The notes below the pieces were generated by a model, which worked only from the letters and a program-made list of their open reading frames with translations, ran no database searches and was not told the DNA's origin. This document shows positions 33,265-42,067 of a stretch of DNA of 64,000 bases, one piece after another. Position 1 is the first letter of the stretch. Every line of letters begins with the position of its first letter. This stretch comes from JAWPMT01 sp965601475 (GTDB lineage Bacteria; Bacteroidota; Bacteroidia; Cytophagales; Cyclobacteriaceae). The DNA lies in NCBI GenBank assembly GCA_965601475.1, contig OZ271832.1, positions 3,100,001 to 3,164,000 of the forward strand. Reading direction: 5' to 3'. Position numbers and translations under genes: made by a program.

Positions 33265-35283
33265 ATGGATTTCGAACTCACCTCAGCATACGAACCAACA
33301 GGGGATCAGCCCCAGGCCATTACAAATCTGGTTCGAGGTATTCGGGAGAACGAGCCGGCCCAAACGCTTTTGGGGGTCACTGGCTCCGGCAAGACTTTTA
33401 CCATGGCTAATGTGATCAAGGAACTCGGTAGGCCTACCTTGGTACTCAGTCACAACAAGACGCTGGCTGCTCAGCTGTATGGGGAGTTCAAAAACTTCTT
33501 CCCCAACAATGCTGTGGAGTATTTCATTAGCTACTACGACTACTACCAGCCCGAAGCTTACATTCCCACCACTAACCTTTACATTGAAAAGGACCTTTCT
33601 ATCAACGATGAGATTGAGAAGCTTCGGCTTAGCGCTACCTCTTCCCTGCTTTCCGGAAGAAGGGACATCGTCGTTGTGGCATCTGTTTCCTGTATCTATG
33701 GTATCGGAAACCCGGAAGAATTCGGAAAGAACGTCATCAAGGTTCAGGAAGGTGACGTGATCCCCAGGAACCGTTTTCTTTTCGATTTGGTGGATATCTT
33801 GTACAGTCGAACCGAGGTTGAATTCAAAAGGGGCACCTTCAGGGTCAAAGGCGATACAGTGGATGTTTTCGTTGCCTATGCTGACTTTGCTTACAGGTTT
33901 ATCTTTTGGGGAGATGAGATTGAGGCGATACAGCGAATAGACCCTGCTTCCGGCAAGAAAATATCAGATGAGAAGATCATTACCATATTCCCTGCAAATC
34001 TCTTTGTAACGGGGAAAGATGTATTGCAAACTGCCATTCGGGAGATTCAGGATGATATGGTTTCGCAGGTGCAATTCTTTGAGGATGAACGACGGTTCAT
34101 GGAGGCCAAGAGGTTGAAGGAACGCACCGAGTTTGACCTGGAGATGATCCGGGAAATCGGATACTGTTCAGGAGTGGAGAACTATTCGAGGTACTTTGAC
34201 CGCAGGAAGCCTGGCAGTCGTCCATTCTGCTTGCTGGATTACTTTCCAGATGACTATTTGATGATCATAGACGAGAGTCATGTCACTGTTCCTCAAGTAC
34301 GGGGCATGTGGGGAGGAGATCGTGCCCGGAAAGTGAATTTGGTCGATTATGGCTTTCGATTACCCTCTGCCATGGACAATCGACCTCTGACATTCAATGA
34401 GTTTGAAGAGTTGCTGAACCAAGTGGTATTTGTGAGTGCCACACCTGCGGATTATGAATTAAGAAAATCAGAGGGTGTGGTCGTCGAGCAGCTAATCAGA
34501 CCCACTGGTTTACTGGATCCAAAAATTGAGGTGAGACCAAGTTTGCACCAGATTGATGACCTGATGGATGAAATCCAAAACAGGATTGAGATGGAAGATC
34601 GGGTGTTGGTGACCACCCTCACAAAGAGAATGGCCGAAGAGTTGACCAAATACCTGCTGAAGGCTAACGTCAAGACCAAATACATTCATTCCGAAGTGGA
34701 CACCTTGGATCGCGTCGAGATTCTACGAGAGCTGAGATTGGGAGTGATTGACGTTTTGGTGGGTGTCAATCTTTTGCGAGAGGGTCTGGACCTTCCGGAG
34801 GTGTCGCTGGTTGCGATTCTGGATGCCGACAAGGAAGGGTATCTCCGCAACGAACGTTCGCTGGTTCAGACCATAGGGCGAGCGGCCAGGAACGAACGCG
34901 GTCTGGTGCTCATGTATGCAGATAAGATCACAGAGTCGATGCAAAGTGCGATCGATGAAACGAATCGACGTAGAATGATCCAGGAAGAGTACAATGCAGA
35001 TCATGGTATTGTACCTCAAACGGTGAAAAAGGACAAAGCAGCGATTTTACGTCAGACAGGGGTGGCTGACAAGAAGAAGGGCAGCAAGAAATACTATGTG
35101 GAGGAGGAGCATAGCATAGCTGCGGATCCGGTTGTGGCCTACATGGACCAGGATCAGCTACAGAAGCTCGCGGGAGAGACCCGCAGAAAGATGGAAAGAG
35201 CCGCTCGAGATTTGGACTTCATGGAGGCTGCCAAGCTCCGTGATGAGCTCATGGAAGTAGAGAAGCTGCTCAAGAAGGCCTAG
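33265..35283 (+). CDS. uvrB: Excinuclease ABC subunit B
   Basis: The 672-residue DNA-damage helicase-like subunit of nucleotide excision repair. Motifs in order: GVTGSGKTFT (Walker A), the beta-hairpin YYDYYQPEAYIP, DESHVTVPQ (Walker B), FVSATPADYE, and EGLDLPEVSLVAILDADKEG and QTIGRAARN of the helicase C half. A UVR domain that contacts UvrC ends the protein (about 632-668). Length is normal. Confidence 0.98.
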   Translation: MDFELTSAYEPTGDQPQAITNLVRGIRENEPAQTLLGVTGSGKTFTMANVIKELGRPTLVLSHNKTLAAQLYGEFKNFFPNNAVEYFISYYDYYQPEAYIPTTNLYIEKDLSINDEIEKLRLSATSSLLSGRRDIVVVASVSCIYGIGNPEEFGKNVIKVQEGDVIPRNRFLFDLVDILYSRTEVEFKRGTFRVKGDTVDVFVAYADFAYRFIFWGDEIEAIQRIDPASGKKISDEKIITIFPANLFVTGKDVLQTAIREIQDDMVSQVQFFEDERRFMEAKRLKERTEFDLEMIREIGYCSGVENYSRYFDRRKPGSRPFCLLDYFPDDYLMIIDESHVTVPQVRGMWGGDRARKVNLVDYGFRLPSAMDNRPLTFNEFEELLNQVVFVSATPADYELRKSEGVVVEQLIRPTGLLDPKIEVRPSLHQIDDLMDEIQNRIEMEDRVLVTTLTKRMAEELTKYLLKANVKTKYIHSEVDTLDRVEILRELRLGVIDVLVGVNLLREGLDLPEVSLVAILDADKEGYLRNERSLVQTIGRAARNERGLVLMYADKITESMQSAIDETNRRRMIQEEYNADHGIVPQTVKKDKAAILRQTGVADKKKGSKKYYVEEEHSIAADPVVAYMDQDQLQKLAGETRRKMERAARDLDFMEAAKLRDELMEVEKLLKKA

Positions 35284-35364
35284 CCACTATCAGGCATAAC
35301 CTCTGCTTGTGCATCACCTGAAGGCTCGCAAATTCTAGTTTCGCGGTTCTGTAGCCACTGACGA

Positions 35365-36243
35365 TTACGGAGCCTCTAGTCGCTTGATAATGGGATTGAA
35401 CGCCTTGGAAGCAACTACTACATCCTCTCCGACGCTCAACCTGGCGCCCTCAGATTCATCCACCACAACACGCACCACTTCCTGTCCCGCAAGGATGGTG
35501 ATGATGTAGAGAAAATCTTGCTTCTGCATTTTGAGAATGGTACCTACCATTTGGAACTTGCCGCTTACATCGTGATGTGTGAAAACTTCCAATGGCTCGC
35601 CATCCTTAACTATTTTGCCATTTTCCAGGCACAGCACCCTATCCGCGAGCTCACATATTTCTGCTACTTCGTGGCTTACCATCACAGTTGTGAGACCCAT
35701 GCTTTTGTGAAGTGACTTGATATATGAACGAAGCTCTTTTTTGATAGATCCATCTAGGGCAGCCAAGGGCTCATCCAATAGGAGCAGTTGCGGCTTTTGA
35801 GCCAGCGCACGCATCAGCGCTGTTCTTTGCTTTTGGCCTGCGGACAGCCGATGAGGTTTCTGGCCTCGTAAGTTATGGAGCTGCGCTACCTCCAACAATT
35901 CTTCCAGGTAGCTCTGGTCTTTGTCTGGGGATGCGTAGCTCAGGTTTTCAAAAATGGTCATGTTGGGAAACAGTGCGAAATCCTGAAAGACGAAGGCAAC
36001 GTCACGCTGTTCCGTCTTTAGATTGACATTTCCTTTGGTCTGCACCCATGCACGGCTGTTGGCAGTGATTACGCCGGTGTCCGGAAAGTCCAGGCCCGCC
36101 AGGATCCGCAGCAATGTGGTCTTCCCGGCACCTGATTTCCCAAATACCGCGTTGAAAGATCCTTGATGGAGTGAGAATGTCAGCTCGAGATCCATGTCTC
36201 CATCTGCCCCTAGTAGCGTTTTTTTGATTTCTGCGTGTATCAC
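35365..36243 (-). CDS. modC: Molybdate ABC transporter ATP-binding protein
   Basis: The 292-residue ATPase powers molybdate import. Walker A is GKSGAGKTT, signature LSAGQKQRT, Walker B LLLLDEP, switch His in VMVSHEV. A C-terminal region of about 60 residues (VGTILKMQKQDFLYIITILAG) forms the TOBE-like molybdate-sensing domain of ModC. The start overlaps the modB stop by 4 bases (ATGA), showing translational coupling. Confidence 0.94.
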   Translation of the reverse strand: MIHAEIKKTLLGADGDMDLELTFSLHQGSFNAVFGKSGAGKTTLLRILAGLDFPDTGVITANSRAWVQTKGNVNLKTEQRDVAFVFQDFALFPNMTIFENLSYASPDKDQSYLEELLEVAQLHNLRGQKPHRLSAGQKQRTALMRALAQKPQLLLLDEPLAALDGSIKKELRSYIKSLHKSMGLTTVMVSHEVAEICELADRVLCLENGKIVKDGEPLEVFTHHDVSGKFQMVGTILKMQKQDFLYIITILAGQEVVRVVVDESEGARLSVGEDVVVASKAFNPIIKRLEAP

Positions 36244-36920
36244 CAGCTTCTCTGAGTTCGATTGGAGTTGTACCAGTAGACACTCACCAGGATCACAAAC
36301 GTACTGGCAAAGAGAATTGCGGAGTAAACGTGGGCCGTTGCATAATTGAGCGACTCCACCTCATCATAAATGGCGATGGAGGCTACCCTACTCACCCCAG
36401 GGATATTCCCTCCAATCATTAAGACAACTCCAAATTCCCCCACCGTATGCGCAAAGGCAAGCACAATGCCAGTGAGTATGGCAGGTCGCATATTGGGTAG
36501 CAATACCCGCCAGACTATGGATGAGGTACCCTTGCCCATTGTTTTTGCCGCTTCTATGAGGTTTGATTCCACACCCTTGAAACCACTCTGTAGCGGCTGC
36601 ACCATGAAAGGAAGACTGTAGATGACGCTCCCAAGCACTAGTCCTTCAAATGAGAAAACCAATTGGATGCCGAGGTAAGTATCCAGCCAATTTCCAAAGG
36701 GTTTGGCCGGACTGAAGGCAACCAGAATGTAGAATCCAAGCACAGTTGGGGGAAGGACCAGTGGCATGTTCACCAGGGCTTCAACCAGACTTTTCGCCCG
36801 GAATTTTGAAAAAGCCAACCAATAAGCCAATGGCATCGAAATAAGCAGCAACAACAGTGTGGTGATCCCCGCAAGTTTTGCCGTTAGCCATATAGGTCCC
36901 CAGTCAATCATCCGCTGCAA
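36240..36920 (-). CDS. modB: Molybdate ABC transporter permease
   Basis: A 226-residue inner-membrane permease with five to six helices and the EAA loop AAKTMGKGTSSIVWRVLLPNMRPAI that docks on ModC. The N-terminus (WGPIWLTAKLAGITTLLLLL) and PLVLPPTVLGFYIL are typical of ModB. It overlaps the Mop gene upstream by 17 bases and modC downstream by 4 bases. Confidence 0.94.
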   Translation of the reverse strand: MQRMIDWGPIWLTAKLAGITTLLLLLISMPLAYWLAFSKFRAKSLVEALVNMPLVLPPTVLGFYILVAFSPAKPFGNWLDTYLGIQLVFSFEGLVLGSVIYSLPFMVQPLQSGFKGVESNLIEAAKTMGKGTSSIVWRVLLPNMRPAILTGIVLAFAHTVGEFGVVLMIGGNIPGVSRVASIAIYDEVESLNYATAHVYSAILFASTFVILVSVYWYNSNRTQRSW

Positions 36921-37308
36921 GCATTACTTCATTGGTCTTGATCATTGCCAGGGCTTCCTCACCTACTTGTAATCCCAGGGATTCCACAGCATTTCTTGTG
37001 ATGATGGACGTGATCTGGCCAACATCCGTTTCCATTTCAATTCTCGCCAACAAATCGCCCAGGGCCATTTTGGAGATGGTCCCAGCAAGCCTGTTTTGCA
37101 GGCTGATGTTGGTAATGTCACCCTTACCCATCACGACTTCCGTTTCCTTGAAGAGCACCTTCACGGCGTTGTTGAGATGCAGGTATGGGGTTGTCTCTGC
37201 AGAGTCAATCACTATCGAGGTCATGGTATTAGTACCCACCTGCACTTTCACCAGGGAAAGGCTCCCAAAAGTCTCGATGCCGATAATGCTACCTCTTAAG
37301 GTGTTCAT
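36904..37308 (-). CDS. Molybdopterin-binding (Mop/TOBE) protein
   Basis: About 134 residues made of two TOBE (MOP-like) units, each with the strand pattern LRGSIIGIETFGSLSLVKV and LAGTISKMALGDLLARIEM. Such di-Mop proteins bind several molybdate ions and act as storage or sensors in the cytoplasm. The ATG at 37308 starts the first domain; the frame is open to 37347. It sits between modA and modB. Confidence 0.85.
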   Translation of the reverse strand: MNTLRGSIIGIETFGSLSLVKVQVGTNTMTSIVIDSAETTPYLHLNNAVKVLFKETEVVMGKGDITNISLQNRLAGTISKMALGDLLARIEMETDVGQITSIITRNAVESLGLQVGEEALAMIKTNEVMLAADD

Positions 37309-37370
37309 GAGGGATAAACGAATGCCCCAATATAGGTCCAAAACCAAATACTTATAGGAAGATTGACCGG

Positions 37371-38096
37371 CTACCTCGTTTCGTATCCAAAATGGTCCAG
37401 GATGGAATGACCCTGCCTGGACTGTATGAAGGAGATAAAAGCTTGCGATTCATCAGACTCGGTCAGGATCAGCATTGATTGAATGATAGGCTCATAGATT
37501 AACGTGTCGACGAGGATCCAGTCTTCGTTTTGAGGGTTGATGGAAGAGAGGGATGTGAATGCATATTTGGCAGCACCGGAAACAAAGAACTGGTTCACCT
37601 GCGATATGCTCTCGCCATAGACGATCCTGTCTTCTATGTCTTCATAGAGGTTCAAACTTTGTAGTGCCTGAACCGCCGCCAATCCATATGGAGCTGTTTT
37701 TGGATTGGCAATGGCGATGCGCTGATTGTTTGCTTTCAGTGTGGCTGTTAGGTCTTCGTTTGTGAGGGAGTCACACCATAAAATCAGCCTACCAAGTGCA
37801 TACCGGTGAGCGGGAGCATGACCCAGGCCTTTCATCAAGAGGGTATCGGGGTACTTGGAATCGGCGGACAGGAAGATGTCAAACGGAGCACCGGCCATGA
37901 TCTGGGCAGTGAGTTTTCCCGAGGATGCAACTATTGTTTCAATAGGTATTTCATGACTTTCTTCAAAATGGGATGCCAGGGAATCGATGGCAAACTTCAT
38001 ATTGGCCGCTGCCGCTATCCTCAACCTTGAAGTTTCGGGATTACTTGTGCACCTCGAAAAAAGTACCACCAATGCGAATAGGAATATCCGGATCAT
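37371..38096 (-). CDS. modA: Molybdate-binding lipoprotein
   Basis: The 241-residue ABC binding protein delivers molybdate (or tungstate) to ModB. It has a lipobox (FSRCTS, Cys16), the family start RIAAAANMKFAIDSLA, the ligand loop SSGKLTAQI, GAPFDIFLSAD, and ANPKTAPYG. It is bound to the membrane as a lipoprotein, as usual in Bacteroidota. Its start overlaps the upstream DUF1801-like gene by 4 bases. Confidence 0.93.
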   Translation of the reverse strand: MIRIFLFALVVLFSRCTSNPETSRLRIAAAANMKFAIDSLASHFEESHEIPIETIVASSGKLTAQIMAGAPFDIFLSADSKYPDTLLMKGLGHAPAHRYALGRLILWCDSLTNEDLTATLKANNQRIAIANPKTAPYGLAAVQALQSLNLYEDIEDRIVYGESISQVNQFFVSGAAKYAFTSLSSINPQNEDWILVDTLIYEPIIQSMLILTESDESQAFISFIQSRQGHSILDHFGYETR

Positions 38097-38461
38097 TTTG
38101 CTCTTTTTGACTGGTACTTTACGTCTTCGTCGAGGGATATTGCTTCGTGGATTGATTCTTCTATGGAGGCCCAGCGTTCATCATCTACATGCTTCAAGGT
38201 ACAACTCATGACCTGTTTTCTGCCCTTGGCTTCCAAAATACCAGAAGAATTGGGTAGTTCATTTCCTCTGGTGAAAGCAAGCTCTACAGACCCGTTGTTT
38301 TGGGGGTTGATATAGCATATCCAACTCTTTCTGTAATAGAAAGGCAATTTGTATCGGAGCTTCGGCACCAGGGCGTATTTGTCTGTCAGGAGGTCATGTA
38401 GGCCCAGTGCGATGGCTTTTTGCTCACCGTGAAGATGGAAAAAGAATTCTTCAACTTGCAT
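38093..38461 (-). CDS. DUF1801-like small protein leading the mod operon
   Basis: A 122-residue protein resembling the DUF1801/YdhG fold: an N-terminal helix, then KLRYKLPFYYRKSWICYINP and VELAFTRGNELPN strands. Its function is unknown. The ATG at 38461 is chosen since GGAG precedes it; the frame is open to 38527. The stop overlaps the modA start (ATGA), so it is the first gene of the molybdate operon. Confidence 0.7.
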   Translation of the reverse strand: MQVEEFFFHLHGEQKAIALGLHDLLTDKYALVPKLRYKLPFYYRKSWICYINPQNNGSVELAFTRGNELPNSSGILEAKGRKQVMSCTLKHVDDERWASIEESIHEAISLDEDVKYQSKRAK

Positions 38462-38566
38462 CAAAAACTCCAAACAAAATAGTGCAGTAACTGATTTCAT
38501 TTCCCCCAAAATACGTGTAGTGGTCAATTACCAAAAAGAACTACTTTTTCAGTGAGCTCATTGCTT

Positions 38567-38597
38567 TTTGGGGTAGGACAAAGTTGGATTAAATTTG
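38567..38597 (+). promoter_or_regulatory. Promoter of lpd, full Bacteroidota consensus
   Basis: TTTG (38567-38570), 19 bases, then TAAATTTG (38590-38597). Both boxes match the consensus exactly. The expected start near 38604 gives a 5' UTR of about 47 bases before the ATG at 38651. Confidence 0.75.
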
Positions 38598-38650
38598 TTT
38601 GTCTCGGACAAGATCCGACTATTCGTTCCAACAAAAAATCTCTTTAGAAT

Positions 38651-40045
38651 ATGGCATCACAATATGATCTAATCGTGATCGGTAGCGGTCCTGGTGGTTA
38701 TCCCGCAGCAATTAGGGCCTCTCAATTGGGTATGAAAGTAGGCGTTGTAGAAAAGGCAGAACTAGGAGGTGTTTGCTTGAATTGGGGTTGTATCCCTACG
38801 AAAGCTCTATTGAAGAGTGCCCAGGTATTTGAATACATCAATCACGCAAAGGATTACGGTGTTGAGGTGAAGGATGCTGCGGTGGATTTTCCCGGTATGG
38901 TAAAACGAAGCAGGGAGGTTGCCAATGGCATGAGCAAGGGTATTCAATTTTTGTTCAAGAAAAATAAGATTGATCATATTCCTGGTCATGGCAAGATCAA
39001 GAAAGGTGGCATTGTCGAAGTAACTGACGACAAGGGTAAGACTACAGAATATAAGCCAAAAAATACCATTCTGGCGACCGGAGGCAGGTCGAGAGAACTC
39101 CCTGCCTTGCCTATTGACAATGAGAAGATCATCGGGTATCGCAAGGCAATGGTGCTGGAAAAGCAGCCAAAATCCATGGTCGTGGTTGGCTCCGGCGCAA
39201 TTGGCGTAGAATTTGCCTACTTCTACAACAGCATCGGTACAGAGGTGACCGTGGTAGAATTCCTGCCCAACATTGTTCCTCTGGAAGATGAGGAAGTGAG
39301 CAAGGCCCTGGCAAGGAATTTCAAAAAGAATGGCATCAAGATCATGACTGATTCTGAGGTGACGGCAGTAGATACGAAAGGCGCCGGCTGCAAAGTCACG
39401 GTCAAGACGAAGAAGGGCGTGGAGCAATTGGAGTGTGACATTGTACTGTCAGCGGTTGGTGTAACTACAAACCTGGAGAACCTTGGTTTGGAAGATGTCG
39501 GAGTGAAAACAGATAGAGGTAAGGTTACGGTAGACGATTTTTATGCCACTAACGTACCCAATGTATACGCCATTGGCGACATTGTGCATGGTCCGGCGCT
39601 GGCACACGTGGCAACTGCTGAAGCCATCATCTGCGTTGAAAAGATGGCTGGCCAGAGCCCGGAACCCCTGAACTACAATAACGTACCAGGCTGTACCTAT
39701 TGCTCTCCGGAGGTAGCTTCAGTGGGATATACAGAAAAAGCCGCCAAGGAGGCCGGCTATGAGATTAAGGTCGGAAAATTCCCGTTTTCAGCGTCCGGCA
39801 AAGCCAAGGCAGCCGGGGCTTCAGATGGTTTTGTGAAAGTGATCTTTGATGCCAAATACGGGGAATGGCTTGGTTGTCACATGATCGGTGCCAATGTCAC
39901 TGAAATGATTGCCGAGGCGGTTTCTGCAAGGAAACTAGAGACCACCGGGCACGAAATCATTAAATCGGTACATCCTCACCCCACAATGTCAGAAGCGGTG
40001 ATGGAAGCCGCTGCCGATGCCTATGACGAGGTCATCCATTTGTAA
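38651..40045 (+). CDS. lpd: Dihydrolipoyl dehydrogenase
   Basis: The 464-residue E3 flavoprotein reoxidises dihydrolipoamide in 2-oxoacid dehydrogenase or glycine cleavage complexes. It has the FAD motif VIGSGPGGYPAAI, the redox disulphide GGVCLNWGCIPTKA, the NAD motif VVGSGAIGVEFA, and the C-terminal catalytic His in HPHPTMSE. It stands alone with its own strong promoter and probably serves several complexes. Confidence 0.97.
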   Translation: MASQYDLIVIGSGPGGYPAAIRASQLGMKVGVVEKAELGGVCLNWGCIPTKALLKSAQVFEYINHAKDYGVEVKDAAVDFPGMVKRSREVANGMSKGIQFLFKKNKIDHIPGHGKIKKGGIVEVTDDKGKTTEYKPKNTILATGGRSRELPALPIDNEKIIGYRKAMVLEKQPKSMVVVGSGAIGVEFAYFYNSIGTEVTVVEFLPNIVPLEDEEVSKALARNFKKNGIKIMTDSEVTAVDTKGAGCKVTVKTKKGVEQLECDIVLSAVGVTTNLENLGLEDVGVKTDRGKVTVDDFYATNVPNVYAIGDIVHGPALAHVATAEAIICVEKMAGQSPEPLNYNNVPGCTYCSPEVASVGYTEKAAKEAGYEIKVGKFPFSASGKAKAAGASDGFVKVIFDAKYGEWLGCHMIGANVTEMIAEAVSARKLETTGHEIIKSVHPHPTMSEAVMEAAADAYDEVIHL

Positions 40046-40105
40046 TTAGCCTTTTTAGGAGGACTGAAAGAGCCGGGAAAGCGTGGGTCCCTCAGTGTGA
40101 TAATA

Positions 40106-40627
40106 ATGGTAAGGTTGAGAAGGCTTCGAATGTCAGATGCCACTCAGTTGGCCCTACTGGCAGACAATCGTAAGATTTGGAATAACGTGAGGGACTACTT
40201 TCCCAGTCCCTATCGTTTACAGGATGCAGAGACCTTTATTGCCTCTCTCGAGGACGAATCTCCCATACTGACTTTTGCTATTGAATTTGAGCATCAACTG
40301 GTGGGGGTGATTGGACTAATGCCTCAAACGGATGTACACCGCTTCAATGCGGAGGTGGGTTATTGGATCGGAGAACCATTTTGGGGCAAGGGGATTGCCA
40401 GTCAAGCACTGACAACCATCACTGAATATGCTTTTGAAGAGCTCGGTCTTCAAAGGGTATTTGCAGGTGTATTTGATGGAAATGATGCGTCAGTCGCAGT
40501 CTTGGAAAAGTCTGGTTACCGGCTGGAATTGGTGATAGAAAATGGCGCTTACAAGAACGGCGCCTTCCTCGACAGCTACCAATACGCAATTACCCGAGCT
40601 AATTGGAACGCAGGAAAATCTGTGTGA
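40106..40627 (+). CDS. GNAT acetyltransferase, RimJ/RimL type
   Basis: A 173-residue N-acetyltransferase with the GNAT fold: RRLRMSDATQLALLADN at the start, YWIGEPFWGKGIASQAL holding the acetyl-CoA loop (R/QxxGxA-like), and LEKSGYRLELVIENGAYKNG. These usually acetylate protein N-termini or small amines; the substrate is unknown. ATG at 40106 is preferred over GTG at 40097. It overlaps the convergent CAP gene by 29 bases. Confidence 0.85.
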   Translation: MVRLRRLRMSDATQLALLADNRKIWNNVRDYFPSPYRLQDAETFIASLEDESPILTFAIEFEHQLVGVIGLMPQTDVHRFNAEVGYWIGEPFWGKGIASQALTTITEYAFEELGLQRVFAGVFDGNDASVAVLEKSGYRLELVIENGAYKNGAFLDSYQYAITRANWNAGKSV

Positions 40628-41078
40628 AGTAGTAGCGGTTCTCTGAATCCTCAGCAACTCCGATGCCGGTCAAGTCATAATTTCCTTCAATATTGGCAAG
40701 ATGCCCCGGACTATTTAACCAGGAATCTACTGCCTGCTGGGCGGGGTTGGAAGTGCCGCGATTAGAGGCGACGTTTTCCGCTGAACCCGAAAATGAGATC
40801 TCACTTGACAGGCGCTCTATTCTTGTCTCGAATCCATTATGCCCAAACTCCTCGCTTCCATCGGCCATGTTGCGGCTGTGTAAGCTCGCTTCCTCCACGA
40901 TGGCGTCATCCATGGTGAGGACGTCCAGACCCTGTGCCTCGCGATGGGCATTGATCAAAACCAAAACCTCTTCAGCAATTCCCGTGACCTCCGGCTCCGG
41001 ATTATCAGCTGTATCATCATTGGAACAGGCATAGCATAGCAGCAAGGCGGTAAGTAGAAGCGGAAGAAGCTTTTTCAT
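40599..41078 (-). CDS. CAP-domain (SCP/PR-1) lipoprotein
   Basis: The 159-residue lipoprotein (Cys18 in CYACSN) carries a bacterial CAP domain: VLVLINAHREAQGLDVLTMD, LHSRNMADGSEEFGHNGF, ENVASN, and WLNSPGHLANIEGNYDLTGIG. The CAP cavity residues His and Glu (SRNMA, GHNGF, SAENVA, SPGHL) are present. It is a cell-surface protein of unknown target. Confidence 0.9.
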   Translation of the reverse strand: MKKLLPLLLTALLLCYACSNDDTADNPEPEVTGIAEEVLVLINAHREAQGLDVLTMDDAIVEEASLHSRNMADGSEEFGHNGFETRIERLSSEISFSGSAENVASNRGTSNPAQQAVDSWLNSPGHLANIEGNYDLTGIGVAEDSENRYYFTQIFLRSN

Positions 41079-41101
41079 AGGAGAGATCGTATGGCTTTAA
41101 C

Positions 41102-42067
41102 CTAACAAAAAGATACGACGTTTTCCCTTATGTTTTCCCGGGATTTCAAAGATTGACGTAGGTCGTTCAGTACAGCTGCACCTGTTGGCAGACTACCTGC
41201 TCCTTTCCCTGTGAGGAGGTGTTTGCCAGAGAAAATGGTGTCAATCTCGACGGCATTACTTTCCCCATTAATGGCATAGAGCGCGTCATGGCAATCAATC
41301 ACTTCAGGCTGTACCCAGGCCATTACCTCACCGTTTTCTCGAGAGATATGGGCTATGAGCTTCACCTTTTTGTCTGCATGGGATAGGCTGTCCAGTTCGG
41401 CTTTGGTGAGTTCGTCGATACCTCGTAAGGCTACGCTTTCCAGCGGGACAATTTTGTCAAAAGCCACATAAGCCAGGATCATCGCCTTGTAAGCTGAGTC
41501 CAATCCTGAAATATCCAATGAGGGATCCGATTCGGCAAACCCAAGGCGTTGTGCTTCCGCCAATGTAGTTTGGAGATCTTTAGCTTCCTCACGCATTTTG
41601 GTCAGAATGAAATTGCAGGATCCGTTGAGTATACCCCTGATATGTTTGATGCCAAGACCCTTGAAATAGGATTCGACATTTTGAAGTACAGGAATGCCTC
41701 CGGCCACAGCGCCTTCGAAAAAGATCGCTGGGCTTTGGCCCTCAGAATTTTGCTGAATCAGTGGCAGCCCTTCTGCAATCATCTTTTTGTTGGCCGAGAT
41801 AAACGGTATACCATGTTTGATGCTATGACAGAGCAGTCTCCTTGCAAGCCCGGTATCATTGGTTAGCTCTACAATGATGTCAATTTCGGGATCATTCAAA
41901 ATGTCCTCAGCGTTGTCGGAACAGGGAACATCCGGAAGACTCCTTTCTTTCTTAAGGTTTCGGACACAAATTCTTTCCACGCTAGCCTCAATATCAGCAG
42001 ATTGGGCAAGTAACTGCGAGAACCCCTGTCCCACGCAGCCATAACCAAAAAGACCAATCTTTTTCAT
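41102..42067 (-). CDS. hom: Homoserine dehydrogenase
   Basis: The 321-residue NAD(P)-dependent enzyme reduces aspartate semialdehyde to homoserine. It has the nucleotide loop GLFGYGCVGQG, SANKKMIAEG and the catalytic region GGIPVLQNVESYFKGLGIKHIRGILNGSCNFIL, AESDPSLDISGLDSAYKAMIL. There is no C-terminal ACT domain and no aspartokinase fusion, so control is expected from the SAM riboswitch rather than by threonine. Its start overlaps the metX stop by 4 bases. Confidence 0.93.
   Translation of the reverse strand: MKKIGLFGYGCVGQGFSQLLAQSADIEASVERICVRNLKKERSLPDVPCSDNAEDILNDPEIDIIVELTNDTGLARRLLCHSIKHGIPFISANKKMIAEGLPLIQQNSEGQSPAIFFEGAVAGGIPVLQNVESYFKGLGIKHIRGILNGSCNFILTKMREEAKDLQTTLAEAQRLGFAESDPSLDISGLDSAYKAMILAYVAFDKIVPLESVALRGIDELTKAELDSLSHADKKVKLIAHISRENGEVMAWVQPEVIDCHDALYAINGESNAVEIDTIFSGKHLLTGKGAGSLPTGAAVLNDLRQSLKSRENIRENVVSFC

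Noticed and set aside
38807..39427. A 206-residue frame opposite lpd.
   Set aside because: lpd is certain here; the antisense frame has no recognisable domain.
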